Assembly (NCBI GenBank): GCA_945879115.1
Contig: CAMDUR010000007.1
Coordinates: 1-64,000 of the forward strand
Length of the DNA: 64,000 bases
Source: Polynucleobacter meluiroseus
GTDB lineage: Bacteria > Pseudomonadota > Gammaproteobacteria > Burkholderiales > Burkholderiaceae
Direction of reading: 5' to 3'
The notes under the pieces were generated by a model that did not search any database, was not told the DNA's origin, and was given only the letters and a program-made list of their open reading frames with translations. Position numbers and translations under genes: made by a program. Below, in pieces: positions 1-8,598 of the stretch; within the stretch, counting starts at the first letter, position 1; each line of letters starts with the position of its first letter.

Positions 1-803
1 AAGAGTTTCATTCGGCTATTCAGATAAGGCACCATTCCGTTATTGCTGGCTATTTAGCGGCCTTAAATTTTGATACCAAAGCAACAGAGCGCCCAGAAGA
101 TTACTGGCATTACGATGAGGATGCTGGTTTCTTACTCAATCAAGGGCAACCAATCATCGATGCCTTGATTAAAGCAACTCAACCAGAAAGTATGGCAAAT
201 GCCTACTCCTTTTCTTGTTACAGAGCTACGGAATATGTCATTTTATTAGCGATTGCTCGTAAATTAAATAAGGTTAATCCTAAGCTATTGAAGCGTCTCG
301 AGGCGCGCTCAGAAAAGAAAGCGATTCGCTCAGGTGAGTTCCATGAGGTTTTCTTAAAAGAATATGGTTCCTTAGAAGAGCCGCTGCCAATGAAGTATTA
401 CGTACCTGGTGATCGAGTTTGGTTTCGCAATCCAGATAGTCGCTCTTCAGATATCTCTGGTTATGAAGGTTCATGGGTCATTTACTTAGGTCATAACTTA
501 TTTACTAACTTTTGGAAAAGAGATCAACCTTTTACTCTAGAGACCAAATGTGTAGAGGTTTATCACTGGAAAGACGGCGCTTATCTTGACGAGAGTGGTG
601 AGCTATTGATGAATGAAAATATAGTTGAGTCATGCGTTGCTAAAACACTGGCTGATCCAAAAGAATTTCAGAAAATTCTTCAGCGCATGATGCGATACCG
701 TGACCCTAAGGGCGTTTATGATCAAGGAGGTTGCATTGATACCTCAAGAGAATCATCCCGATTAGTTTGTCCTAGTACGAGTGACATCAAAATATCAGAT
801 TAA
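1..803 (+). CDS. Transglutaminase-like protein (Tgl family), 5' end missing
   Basis: The reading frame is open from base 3 to the stop at 801-803 with no start forced inside the window, so only the last ~267 residues are present. Two blocks resemble Bacillus spore-coat transglutaminase Tgl. One is a Tyr-Ser-Phe-Ser-Cys stretch (Cys codon 216-218) followed by a helix, like the catalytic-Cys region. The other is PGDRVWFRNP followed by about 17 residues and VIYLGHN, like the GDCLYFKNP...VILLGED region. The Glu before the catalytic Cys in Tgl is Ser here, and the second Tgl Glu is not clearly aligned, so enzymatic activity is uncertain. Such enzymes crosslink proteins through Gln-Lys bonds. It is followed by a 240-base spacer and the permease-ald operon. 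The assignment rests on remembered similarity and could be wrong. Confidence 0.45.
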   Translation, partial: EFHSAIQIRHHSVIAGYLAALNFDTKATERPEDYWHYDEDAGFLLNQGQPIIDALIKATQPESMANAYSFSCYRATEYVILLAIARKLNKVNPKLLKRLEARSEKKAIRSGEFHEVFLKEYGSLEEPLPMKYYVPGDRVWFRNPDSRSSDISGYEGSWVIYLGHNLFTNFWKRDQPFTLETKCVEVYHWKDGAYLDESGELLMNENIVESCVAKTLADPKEFQKILQRMMRYRDPKGVYDQGGCIDTSRESSRLVCPSTSDIKISD

Positions 804-826
804 CTCTGAAATATTGGCTGAATCAG

Positions 827-892
827 TTGTAGGAAATTTCTGATTTTGTTGTAGGAAACTTCTTATTCTTCTGTAGGAAGATATAACTCCAT
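827..892 (+). repeat. Three direct repeats with exact 22-bp period
   Basis: TGTAGGAA occurs at 828-835, 850-857 and 872-879, exactly 22 bp apart, which is close to two helical turns. The first two units agree at most of their 22 positions and contain GAAATTTC and GAAACTTC; the third is more diverged after TGTAGGAAG. The array lies 155-220 bp upstream of the permease-ald start. In-phase arrays of this kind are typical of cooperative regulators such as Lrp/AsnC proteins, but the regulator is not identified. Confidence 0.6.
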
Positions 893-1046
893 ATTCTTAA
901 AAGCCCCATTTTGATTGGCTCTGTCAGATCTGTCATTGCCATATTTTGCATTTCAGATATTTTCATTGAATTCCAGCCATATACAACTTGAGTGTTGACT
1001 CCTATTCTCGTCATTCGATTTTCGATTGATAAAAATGGAGGTAAAA

Positions 1047-2420
1047 ATGGTTCATGACAACCATGGATTAAAAAGAAGTTTGCAGCCAAGGCACATTAGA
1101 TTAATGGCTTTGGGGTCAACGATTGGCGTGGGTTTATTTTTAGGGTCAGCAACAGCAATTCAGCTTGCAGGTCCATCAATCATCTTAGGGTACATCTTGG
1201 CAGGATTTGTTGCCTTTATTGTCCTAAGATCATTGGGTGAGATGGCTGTTCATGAACCAGTCTCTGGTTCATTTTCTCATTATGCAACTCGTTATATAGG
1301 ACCTTTAGCGGGATATCTAGTTGGTTGGGGTTACTGGACCTACTGGATAGTTGTGGGATTGGCAGAAATTACTGCAGTAGGCGTTTATATGACGCTTTGG
1401 TTTCCTGATACACCACAGTGGATATGGGCTTTAGCATCGATCCTAGCCATGGGCGGTATTAATTTCGTTGCTGTAAAAGTTTTTGGTGAGTTTGAATTTT
1501 GGTTCTCACTGATTAAGGTAGTCGCTATTGTTGCGATGATTGCTATTGGTTGTTCCATGATTTTCTTAGGTCTTGGAAATGATGGCGTACCAATTGGTGT
1601 AGCTAATCTTTGGCAGCATGGTGGAGTGTTCCCAAACGGTGTTGAAGGATTTTTACTCTCACTACAAATGGTTTTGTTTGCCTATGTTGGTATTGAGATG
1701 ATTGGTTTATCTGCTGGTGAAGCGAAAGATCCAACTCGTACCATCCCTATGGCAATTAACTCATTATCTTGGCGCATTTTGATTTTTTATGTGGGTTCAC
1801 TCTTTGTGATCTTAGCGATTTTCCCATGGCATCAAGTAGGTCAGAACGGTAGCCCTTTTGTAGCCATGTTTGAGAGTATGGGGTTACGTGAAGCAGCTGG
1901 AGTCATTAACTTTGTAGTTATTACTGCGGCTTTGTCATCTTGTAACGCAGGGATCTTCAGTGGTGGCCGCTTACTTTTAGGTTTATCAAAAAGTGGTAAC
2001 GCGCCAAAGTATTTATCAGAGATTTCCTCTGCTGGTGTTCCAGTTAAAGCTATTTGCCTAACAATTATGGTTCCAACTGTTGGTGTAGCTATCAACTACT
2101 TTGTTCCAGAAAAAGCGTTTCAGTGGATCACCGCTGCTGTAACACTGATTGGCCTATTGGTTTGGGTTGCCATCCTTTATACCCAAATACAGTTTAGAAA
2201 GAGTCTCACTCCCGAGGGAATAAAAGCATTGCCATACCGAGCTATTTTTTGGCCCTATGGATCATGGTTTGCCATCTTGTTTGTATTTTTCGTGCTCGGT
2301 CTAATGGCTTATTCAGAGGCAACCAGAATGGCTTTTTATGTAGGGCCACCGATTTTGATTGGATTAACCGCGTTGTATTTTATTTTTGGCTTACATAAAA
2401 GAGAGAGGAACATATCATGA
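1047..2420 (+). CDS. Amino-acid permease, APC superfamily (ProY/CycA-like)
   Basis: Predicted 457-residue inner-membrane proton symporter with about 12 hydrophobic segments. The N-terminal RHIRLMALGSTIGVGLFLGS is the conserved first-helix signature of the AAT branch (ProY, CycA, GabP, AroP), and SAGEAKDPTRTIP matches the cytoplasmic loop of that branch. The ATG at 1047 is chosen because GGAGGT (1037-1042) sits just upstream; an in-frame TTG at 1026 would add seven residues and lacks a site. The stop overlaps the ald start (ATGA). Coupling to alanine dehydrogenase suggests uptake of alanine or a related small amino acid (D-alanine, glycine, serine), which is inferred from context rather than visible in the protein. 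Confidence 0.88.
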   Translation: MVHDNHGLKRSLQPRHIRLMALGSTIGVGLFLGSATAIQLAGPSIILGYILAGFVAFIVLRSLGEMAVHEPVSGSFSHYATRYIGPLAGYLVGWGYWTYWIVVGLAEITAVGVYMTLWFPDTPQWIWALASILAMGGINFVAVKVFGEFEFWFSLIKVVAIVAMIAIGCSMIFLGLGNDGVPIGVANLWQHGGVFPNGVEGFLLSLQMVLFAYVGIEMIGLSAGEAKDPTRTIPMAINSLSWRILIFYVGSLFVILAIFPWHQVGQNGSPFVAMFESMGLREAAGVINFVVITAALSSCNAGIFSGGRLLLGLSKSGNAPKYLSEISSAGVPVKAICLTIMVPTVGVAINYFVPEKAFQWITAAVTLIGLLVWVAILYTQIQFRKSLTPEGIKALPYRAIFWPYGSWFAILFVFFVLGLMAYSEATRMAFYVGPPILIGLTALYFIFGLHKRERNIS

Positions 2421-3532
2421 TAGTTGGCGTACCTAAAGAAGTTAAAAACCATGAATACCGAGTTGGACTAACTCCAGATCAAGTATTTGAATTGAATAAA
2501 TTTGGCCATCAGGTATTGATTGAAAAGAACGCAGGGCACGGCATTGGCTTCCATGATGATCACTATGTCATGGCAGGTGCTGAAATAGTTGATCATGCCA
2601 AGCATATTTTCGAGAGATCCAATTTGGTCATTAAAGTAAAGGAGCCTCAGCCAGAGGAGTGCCAAATGCTCAAATCAGGCCAAACCTTATTTACTTATTT
2701 ACATTTGGCCCCTGATCCAGTTCAAACGCAGGCTTTGCTTAAGTCTCATGCGACTTGTATTGCTTATGAGACTGTTACCAGCTCTAATGGCCGCTTGCCT
2801 TTGTTGGCACCCATGAGTGAGGTGGCTGGAAGAATGTCGATACAAGCTGCCGCACACCATTTAGAAAAATCTCAGGGTGGTAGAGGTTTACTTTTGGCAG
2901 GTGTACCAGGGGTCAGTGCTGCACAAGTTGTTATTTTAGGTGCTGGAGTTGTAGGTTCATCAGCACTTCAAATGGCAGTTGGATTGGGCGCTAAAGTCAC
3001 GATCATTGATAAAAATATTGATCGTTTGAGAGAGTTAGATGCCCTTTATGGCAACCGTATTCACACTCTATATTCAAACACATCCAATATTGAGCGCGCT
3101 GTTATCAATGCTGATGTAGTCATTGGTAGTGTTTTGATTCCTGGGGCTTCTGCGCCTAAGTTGGTCAGTAAGCTTTTAGTTTCTAAAATGCATCCGGGTA
3201 GTGTATTAGTCGATGTGGCTATTGATCAGGGTGGTTGTTTTGAGACTTCTCGTCCAACAACTCATCAAGATCCAACTTACCTCGTTGATGAGGTGATTCA
3301 CTATTGTGTGGCCAATATGCCTGGTGCAGTTGCTAGAACCTCTACGATTGGGCTTACCAATGCCACGATGCCATTTGTTTTAGACTTGGCTAATCATGGA
3401 ACAGAAGCCGCATTAACTAGAGATCGGCACTTGATGAATGGCTTAAATATCTATCAAGGGCATGTTTGTTGTAAGGCAGTTGCCATTGCCCAAGGTCTGG
3501 ATTATGTTGACCCTAAAACTTTGATTCATTGA
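2417..3532 (+). CDS. ald: Alanine dehydrogenase
   Basis: NAD-dependent reversible oxidative deamination of L-alanine to pyruvate and ammonium, in the cytoplasm. The 371-residue length is standard. Expected active-site residues are present: Arg15, Lys75, His96 and Asp270. The Rossmann fold shows ILGAGVVGSSAL with GAGVVG at 175-180 and an acidic Asp198 at the end of the second strand, which fits NAD use. Translation is probably coupled to the permease through a 4-base ATGA overlap, giving an import-and-catabolise unit that turns alanine into carbon and nitrogen. A bidirectional hairpin terminator follows. Expression could be set by the 22-bp repeats upstream of the permease. Confidence 0.95.
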   Translation: MIVGVPKEVKNHEYRVGLTPDQVFELNKFGHQVLIEKNAGHGIGFHDDHYVMAGAEIVDHAKHIFERSNLVIKVKEPQPEECQMLKSGQTLFTYLHLAPDPVQTQALLKSHATCIAYETVTSSNGRLPLLAPMSEVAGRMSIQAAAHHLEKSQGGRGLLLAGVPGVSAAQVVILGAGVVGSSALQMAVGLGAKVTIIDKNIDRLRELDALYGNRIHTLYSNTSNIERAVINADVVIGSVLIPGASAPKLVSKLLVSKMHPGSVLVDVAIDQGGCFETSRPTTHQDPTYLVDEVIHYCVANMPGAVARTSTIGLTNATMPFVLDLANHGTEAALTRDRHLMNGLNIYQGHVCCKAVAIAQGLDYVDPKTLIH

Positions 3533-3580
3533 TGCATTAATTGAACTATTAAGTAATCAAGCAACTCCTTTAAAAAGCAA

Positions 3581-3610
3581 AAGCCCACTCCTACGAGTGG
3601 GCTTTTTGTT
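3581..3610. terminator. Bidirectional terminator between ald and fbp
   Basis: Perfect 10-bp stem AAGCCCACTC / GAGTGGGCTT with a CTAC loop. A T run follows on the plus strand and an A run precedes it, so it can end both the rightward ald and leftward fbp transcripts. Confidence 0.9.
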
Positions 3611-3641
3611 CTCTGATGAATGTATCAGTTAACTTAACTCA

Positions 3642-4628
3642 TTACTTACTCAGATGGTATTTCTGCAGTAAATCAACCTCATTTTTAGAGCCGAGGATCA
3701 CTGAGACTCTTTGGTGTAATTGCTCTGCTGGTAAAGACATGATGCGCTCTTGGCCATTAATGGATGCTCCGCCAGCTTGTTCCACTAAAAAGCTCATTGG
3801 ATTAGCTTCATACATCAAACGTAACTTGCCCGGTTTTTTAGGGTCGCGCTTATCCCATGGGTACATGAAAAGACCACCACGGCAAAGGATGCGATGAACA
3901 TCAGCAACCATGGAGGCAATCCAGCGCATATTAAAGTCTTTTTCACGTGCCCCCTCAGTGCCAGCTAAACACTCATCAACATAGCGTTTAACGGGTTGAT
4001 CCCAATGACGCATATTAGACATATTGATAGCAAATTCTTTGGTGTCTGCTGATATTTGAATATTCTCTTTAATTAATAAGAACTCACCAGTTTCATGATC
4101 TAGCGTGAACATGTGAACGCCTTGGCCACTCGTATAGACCAAAGTAGTTTGTGGGCCATAAACAACATATCCAGCTGCCACCTGAGCTGTACCAGATTGT
4201 AAAAAGTCTTTTTCAGAGGCCGGACCTTGATGTTGCTTTTTAAGAATTGAAAAAATGGTTCCAATCGAAACATTGACATCAATATTTGATGAGCCATCTA
4301 ATGGGTCGAATAAGAGCAAAAACTTCCCTGCATCATTGGCAGGATATATCGTTTCCATCTCTTCAGATGCCATAGCTGCGAGCGTTATGTCTTTACCGCA
4401 TGCTTCCAAAAGAATGTCATTAGAAATAATATCTAATTTTTGTTGCGTCTCACCTTGCACGTTACCGCTACCGGCTGATCCAATAATGCCAGCCAGTGCG
4501 CCTTGCTCAACTTGCTTTGCAATGAGTTTGCATGCGCTAGCAACTGAAACTAATAGTGAGGCAGGAATTTCAGAATTGCTTTTTACACAATCTGAAATAT
4601 ATTTAGTGAAAGTAGTGCCTTGTGACAT
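3642..4628 (-). CDS. fbp: Fructose-1,6-bisphosphatase class I
   Basis: Hydrolyses fructose 1,6-bisphosphate to fructose 6-phosphate in gluconeogenesis. The 328-residue protein carries the class I metal site: Glu90 in SEEME and Asp108/Asp111 in [11 protein letters not shown], followed by the usual sugar-phosphate region ending [10 protein letters not shown]. Length agrees with the E. coli enzyme (332). It starts 12 bases after the pepN stop and is probably cotranscribed with pepN and the upstream GDT1-family gene. In an organism fed by amino and organic acids, gluconeogenesis would be needed for hexose and heptose synthesis. Confidence 0.96.
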   Translation of the reverse strand: MSQGTTFTKYISDCVKSNSEIPASLLVSVASACKLIAKQVEQGALAGIIGSAGSGNVQGETQQKLDIISNDILLEACGKDITLAAMASEEMETIYPANDAGKFLLLFDPLDGSSNIDVNVSIGTIFSILKKQHQGPASEKDFLQSGTAQVAAGYVVYGPQTTLVYTSGQGVHMFTLDHETGEFLLIKENIQISADTKEFAINMSNMRHWDQPVKRYVDECLAGTEGAREKDFNMRWIASMVADVHRILCRGGLFMYPWDKRDPKKPGKLRLMYEANPMSFLVEQAGGASINGQERIMSLPAEQLHQRVSVILGSKNEVDLLQKYHLSK

Positions 4629-4640
4629 AAATGGCTTTCT

Positions 4641-7235
4641 TTAGCTATTTAGAGCTTTATTAATTACCTCAGCAACATCTGAGGATAAATTTTTATGGTC
4701 AGACACGAATTTTAGTGCTGATTTCATATGAATTTGATAACTTGGTGAAAATTGTTTCCAACGATCGAGTGCTCTAGCTAATCTAGCGGCTACTTGAGGG
4801 TTGATTTCATTTAATTCAACGACTTGTTGAGCCCAGAATTGATAGCTTTTTCCATCTGTTTGGTGGAAAGCGCCAGGATTATTCATGCAAAAAGCATGAA
4901 TCAGGCTCCTAGCCCGATTAGGATTTTTGATATGGAAGTCAGGATGGTTTCTTAATTGAATAACATCTTGAAGAACACTCGAAGCGTTATTGAGTTCAGG
5001 TTGGCGTGAAGCCTGTAAGCCAAACCATTTATCAATCACCAAAGCATCATTTTCAAAATACTGATGGAAATGATCCAAGCACGCTTTTGCATATCCTGAT
5101 GCATTTTGAACCATGGCTGAAAGAGCGCCATAACGATCTGTCATATTGTTGGCTGATTGATACTGCTCTAGGGCAATTTTTTGAGCTGCTTCATGCTGAC
5201 TATCGAGAAGCATATTTAAAGATAGATTCTTCAGTGATCGTTTGCCAGCGCTAATAGCATCTGCCGTGTATGGCTCTGCTGAACTATTTCTTTGATAAGT
5301 CTTTAGCCACTCGTCCTGGAGGTTTAAAGCTAACTGAGATCGAATTTTTCTGCGAGATTGATGAATGAGTTGTGGATCTATGACAGCTACTTGTTCATAT
5401 AAATAGCTCTCTGCAGGTAAGGTGAAAACTAAATCCTTAAATGCAGCATCTAGTTTTTCATCATTTAAAACGAAGCGAAGTGCCTCGATCAAAGCTGGAT
5501 CAAGATCACGATTATTTAAAATAGCTTGAATGAAAAGCTTTTGAGCTGCTTCCCAACGGTTGAATGCATCGTCATCTTCCCTTAGCAAGGTAAGCAATTC
5601 CTCTTCGCTTTGCTCAAAATCCAAAATGATGGGTGCAGAAAAGTGGCGATTAATAGATAGAGTTGGTTTTTTACTGAGACCCTTGATAGTCAATGTTTGT
5701 TTTTCATCGTGTAATTCAAATAAATTTTCTTGCCCGATTTGATCCGTGCCAAGCAACTTATAAAGTAGCGGTATATGAAAGGGTAGCTTTTTAGCTTGTC
5801 CTGGGGTGGCAGCACAAGATTGGGTGAAGTGCACCTGATAGGTATCTCCATCAAATGACTCCTTCACATGAACTCTTGGTGTGCCAGCTTGGCTATACCA
5901 GCGTTTAAATTGCTCTAAATCTTTATGGTTGGCATCAGCCATCGCCGCCACAAAGTCATCGCAAGTGACTGCTTGGCCATCATGCCTTTTAAAGTAGAGA
6001 TCCATTCCTTTTCGGAAGCCATCTTGCCCGAGAAGCGTTTGCTGCATTCGAACAATTTCAGCACCTTTTTCATAAACGGTGACTGTGTAAAAGTTATTAA
6101 TTTCTTGATAGCTATCTGGGCGAATAGGGTGAGCCATTGGACCAGCATCTTCTGGAAACTGAACTTGTCTTAAAAGTCTGACATCTTCAATTCGCTTTAC
6201 AGCTTTGCCGGAATCGCTACCCATCTGATCAGCTGAGAATTCTTGATCTCTAAATACGGTTAAACCTTCTTTTAAAGAAAGTTGGAACCAATCTCTACAT
6301 GTGACACGGTTACCAGTCCAGTTGTGGAAGTACTCGTGTGCAACAACACTTTCCACGTTTGCATAATCAACATCTGTGGCAGTTTCTGGATTGGCTAAGA
6401 CAAACTTGGTATTAAAAATATTTAAACCTTTATTTTCCATGGCTCCCATATTGAAGTCGCCTACAGCAACAATCATGAAGCGATCGAGATCTAATTCAAG
6501 GCCATATCTCTTTTCATCCCATCTGATTGATGCAATGAGTGACTCCATGGCATGTTCTGTTTTTTCAAGATCTTTTGCTTCAACCCAAACTTGTAATAAT
6601 TTATCTTTACCAGATTGACTCTTAATGTTTCGCTCAATAGCTTCTAGCTTTCCGGCAACTAAGGCGAATAAATAAGAGGGTTTTGGAAATGGATCTTCCC
6701 AAACGGCGGCATGCCAGCCATTACCCGACTCTTCTTCTTTAAGCAGATTGCCATTAGATAAAAGGACTGGAAAGTCAGTCTTTAAGGCTCTCAATGTGAC
6801 TTGGTAGGTAGCCATCACATCTGGGCGATCTAAAAAATAGGTAATCTTCCGGAACCCTTCAGCTTCACATTGCGTAAAGAAGTTGCCATTGGAAACATAA
6901 AGTCCCATGAGTGAGGTGTTCTTATCAGGGGCACATGTGCTGGTGATACTGAGTTCAAACTCATCGGGAAGATCATGAAGTGTTAGTGTTTCAGGAGTTA
7001 GCTCATACCCTCGGTATGGTTCATCATTAATTCTGACGCTCACTAATTCTTGTTCTTGACCATTTAAGATCAGTGTTGAGTTCACACCGACCAACTTCTT
7101 ACTGATCGTCATGCGATTGACGGCGATTGTCTTTGCTGGATTTAAAGCAATATCTAATTTGACGGATTTAATACTGAAAGCAGATTCTTGATAATCACTT
7201 CGTAAAAAAGTCACTGAATTTTCTGTGCGTGCCAT
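4641..7235 (-). CDS. pepN: Aminopeptidase N (M1 metallopeptidase)
   Basis: Zinc aminopeptidase that removes N-terminal residues from peptides in the cytoplasm. At 864 residues it matches PepN (870 in E. coli). It has the exopeptidase motif GAMENKGLN near residue 265, the zinc motif HEYFHNWTGNR near residue 300 and the third ligand in LKEGLTVFRD. The C-terminal half is the PepN-type alpha-helical domain (DUF3458 region). It lies between the GDT1-family gene (24-base gap) and fbp (12-base gap). There is no signal peptide. Confidence 0.96.
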   Translation of the reverse strand: MARTENSVTFLRSDYQESAFSIKSVKLDIALNPAKTIAVNRMTISKKLVGVNSTLILNGQEQELVSVRINDEPYRGYELTPETLTLHDLPDEFELSITSTCAPDKNTSLMGLYVSNGNFFTQCEAEGFRKITYFLDRPDVMATYQVTLRALKTDFPVLLSNGNLLKEEESGNGWHAAVWEDPFPKPSYLFALVAGKLEAIERNIKSQSGKDKLLQVWVEAKDLEKTEHAMESLIASIRWDEKRYGLELDLDRFMIVAVGDFNMGAMENKGLNIFNTKFVLANPETATDVDYANVESVVAHEYFHNWTGNRVTCRDWFQLSLKEGLTVFRDQEFSADQMGSDSGKAVKRIEDVRLLRQVQFPEDAGPMAHPIRPDSYQEINNFYTVTVYEKGAEIVRMQQTLLGQDGFRKGMDLYFKRHDGQAVTCDDFVAAMADANHKDLEQFKRWYSQAGTPRVHVKESFDGDTYQVHFTQSCAATPGQAKKLPFHIPLLYKLLGTDQIGQENLFELHDEKQTLTIKGLSKKPTLSINRHFSAPIILDFEQSEEELLTLLREDDDAFNRWEAAQKLFIQAILNNRDLDPALIEALRFVLNDEKLDAAFKDLVFTLPAESYLYEQVAVIDPQLIHQSRRKIRSQLALNLQDEWLKTYQRNSSAEPYTADAISAGKRSLKNLSLNMLLDSQHEAAQKIALEQYQSANNMTDRYGALSAMVQNASGYAKACLDHFHQYFENDALVIDKWFGLQASRQPELNNASSVLQDVIQLRNHPDFHIKNPNRARSLIHAFCMNNPGAFHQTDGKSYQFWAQQVVELNEINPQVAARLARALDRWKQFSPSYQIHMKSALKFVSDHKNLSSDVAEVINKALNS

Positions 7236-7259
7236 AAATATTTTCTTAAATGTTGATTA

Positions 7260-7835
7260 CTAGTAGAAGAAGATCGTCGCCAAGCCTATGATGATAAAAA
7301 TAATAGCTGCTATTGCATGAACCCACTTAACTGGAAGTGCATTTGTAAACTTTTGACCTAGCCAAACCGCTGGAGCATTGGCAAGCATCATGCCAACCGT
7401 TGTGCCTAAAACAACTGCCATTAAATCATCATAACGAGCTCCAAGCGCTACTGTAGCAACTTGGGTTTTATCTCCCATCTCAGCTATAAAAAATAACGAT
7501 GTTGTGATGGTAAAAACCTTCCAAGAGCTATGAGCTATCGGTGTTTTTTCATCATCATCTAATTTGTCGGGGACCAAGAGCCATAGCCCTAAAGCTATAA
7601 AACCACCCGCTATGATCCATCTCATGAGTTCAGGGTCGACCCACTGAGCTATGGCGCTTCCAAGCCATGCAGCGATTGCATGATTAAAGACTGTGGCAAC
7701 AAAAATGCCTGCAACAATAGCCCAATGGTGAGTTTTATATTTTGCGGCCAATAACAGGGATAAAAGCTGGGTTTTATCACCAATCTCGGCTAGTCCGACA
7801 ATACTGGTTGCCAGAAGAAAAGAATTTAAATCCAT
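7260..7835 (-). CDS. GDT1/UPF0016 family cation transporter, probable Mn2+ exporter
   Basis: Small inner-membrane protein of about 191 residues made of two homologous three-helix repeats. Each repeat carries the diagnostic ExGDKTQ motif (AEIGDKTQLLSLLLAAKY and AEMGDKTQVATVALGARY). Known family members (TMEM165, Gdt1, cyanobacterial Mnx/Hmx, Vibrio MneA) exchange Mn2+ or Ca2+ for protons, and manganese export is the usual bacterial role. The ATG at 7833-7835 is preferred over an upstream TTG because AAGTGA lies about 9 bases before it. It is first gene of the leftward unit with pepN and fbp. I could not see a yybP-ykoY manganese riboswitch in the leader. Confidence 0.88.
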   Translation of the reverse strand: MDLNSFLLATSIVGLAEIGDKTQLLSLLLAAKYKTHHWAIVAGIFVATVFNHAIAAWLGSAIAQWVDPELMRWIIAGGFIALGLWLLVPDKLDDDEKTPIAHSSWKVFTITTSLFFIAEMGDKTQVATVALGARYDDLMAVVLGTTVGMMLANAPAVWLGQKFTNALPVKWVHAIAAIIFIIIGLATIFFY

Positions 7836-7867
7836 ATAAAGCAATCACTTAAGGTAAATTATGAGAG

Positions 7868-7912
7868 ATAGTTAAAAGCTATATTAAAAATTAATAAATA
7901 CAATTTAACTAT
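7868..7912. promoter_or_regulatory. Inverted repeat in the GDT1-rubrerythrin intergenic region
   Basis: ATAGTTAAA (7868-7876) and TTTAACTAT (7904-7912) form a perfect 9-bp inverted repeat with a 27-bp AT-rich spacer, 33 bases upstream of the GDT1-family start. It could be a two-site operator or a leader stem. In AT-rich DNA a chance origin is possible. Confidence 0.35.
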
Positions 7913-8014
7913 TACATGGGTTTGGACCTAAACTTCTCTCGTCAGCTTAAGTTGTAGTTAAGGGTTTGTAAGTAAAAACCCGATACTGCAATCGTAACCG
8001 ACTTAGAAATTTAA

Positions 8015-8026
8015 CCTATCGATAGG
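8015..8026. promoter_or_regulatory. 12-bp palindrome overlapping the rubrerythrin ribosome-binding site
   Basis: CCTATCGATAGG is a perfect palindrome. Its right arm contributes the first three bases of the ribosome-binding site AGGAG (8024-8028), six bases before the start ATG at 8035. It could be an operator, or a self-dimerising or foldback RNA element limiting translation. Confidence 0.5.
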
Positions 8027-8034
8027 AGCATTAA

Positions 8035-8466
8035 ATGCCAACATTAAAAGGTAGTAAAACAGAAGAGTGCTTGAAAGAAGCTTTTGCTGGTGAGTCAATG
8101 GCTAACCGCCGTTACTTGTATTTCGCGAACATGTGCGATATCGCTGGTGAGAACGACACAGCAGCATTGTTCCGCTCAACAGCTGAAGGCGAAACTGGCC
8201 ACGCACACGGTCATATGGAGTTCTTGATCGACGGCGGCGCAGGCGAGCCAGGTACTGGTCTTCCAGGCCGTACACCTAAAGAAGCTTTAGAAGCTGCTGT
8301 TCATGGCGAGACACATGAGTACACAGATATGTACCCAGGTATGGCTAAGACAGCACGTGACGAAGGTTTCGACGAAGTTGCTGACTGGTTCGAGACATTG
8401 GCAAAGGCTGAGCGTTCACACGCTAACCGTTACCAGAAGGCTTTGGATGCATTAGCAGCTGGCTAA
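8035..8466 (+). CDS. rbr: Rubrerythrin, diiron domain only
   Basis: Diiron peroxidase that reduces hydrogen peroxide. The four-helix bundle is complete, with ligands visible as Glu20, Glu53-x-x-His56, Glu92-x-x-Glu95 and Glu126-x-x-His129. The 143-residue protein lacks the C-terminal rubredoxin domain of classical rubrerythrins, so electrons must come from another protein. The Fe-S oxidoreductase encoded next is the obvious candidate (inference). Codon use (AAC, TTC, GAC, CGT) is more biased than in neighbours and suggests high expression. It starts at an ATG preceded by AGGAG inside a palindrome. Confidence 0.92.
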   Translation: MPTLKGSKTEECLKEAFAGESMANRRYLYFANMCDIAGENDTAALFRSTAEGETGHAHGHMEFLIDGGAGEPGTGLPGRTPKEALEAAVHGETHEYTDMYPGMAKTARDEGFDEVADWFETLAKAERSHANRYQKALDALAAG

Positions 8467-8501
8467 TCATTTATTGATTGCCAACAAGGCTTTTTAAAGA
8501 T

Positions 8502-8529
8502 TCCCGGAGTTATTTTTATAACTTCGGGA
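8502..8529 (+). terminator. Intercistronic hairpin after rubrerythrin
   Basis: TCCCGGAGTTAT (8502-8513) pairs with ATAACTTCGGGA (8518-8529) with one mismatch around a T-rich loop. No T run follows, so it may slow polymerase or protect the upstream mRNA rather than fully terminate. That would allow rubrerythrin to be made in excess of the next two genes. Confidence 0.45.
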
Positions 8530-8539
8530 CTCTCATAAA

Positions 8540-8559
8540 AAGTCTTCGTTAGAAGACTT
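8540..8559 (+). promoter_or_regulatory. Second hairpin in the rubrerythrin / Fe-S gene gap
   Basis: AAGTCTTC (8540-8547) and GAAGACTT (8552-8559) form an 8-bp stem with a 4-base loop, 11 bases after the previous hairpin. The role is unknown; differential mRNA stability is one possibility. Confidence 0.4.
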
Positions 8560-8598
8560 AAATAAAAAATATAAAAATAAAGAAATAGGAAAAGTAAC

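Noticed and set aside
7836-8034. yybP-ykoY manganese riboswitch upstream of the GDT1-family gene
   Set aside because: I read the minus-strand leader for the conserved loops of this riboswitch and did not find them; only simple inverted repeats are present.
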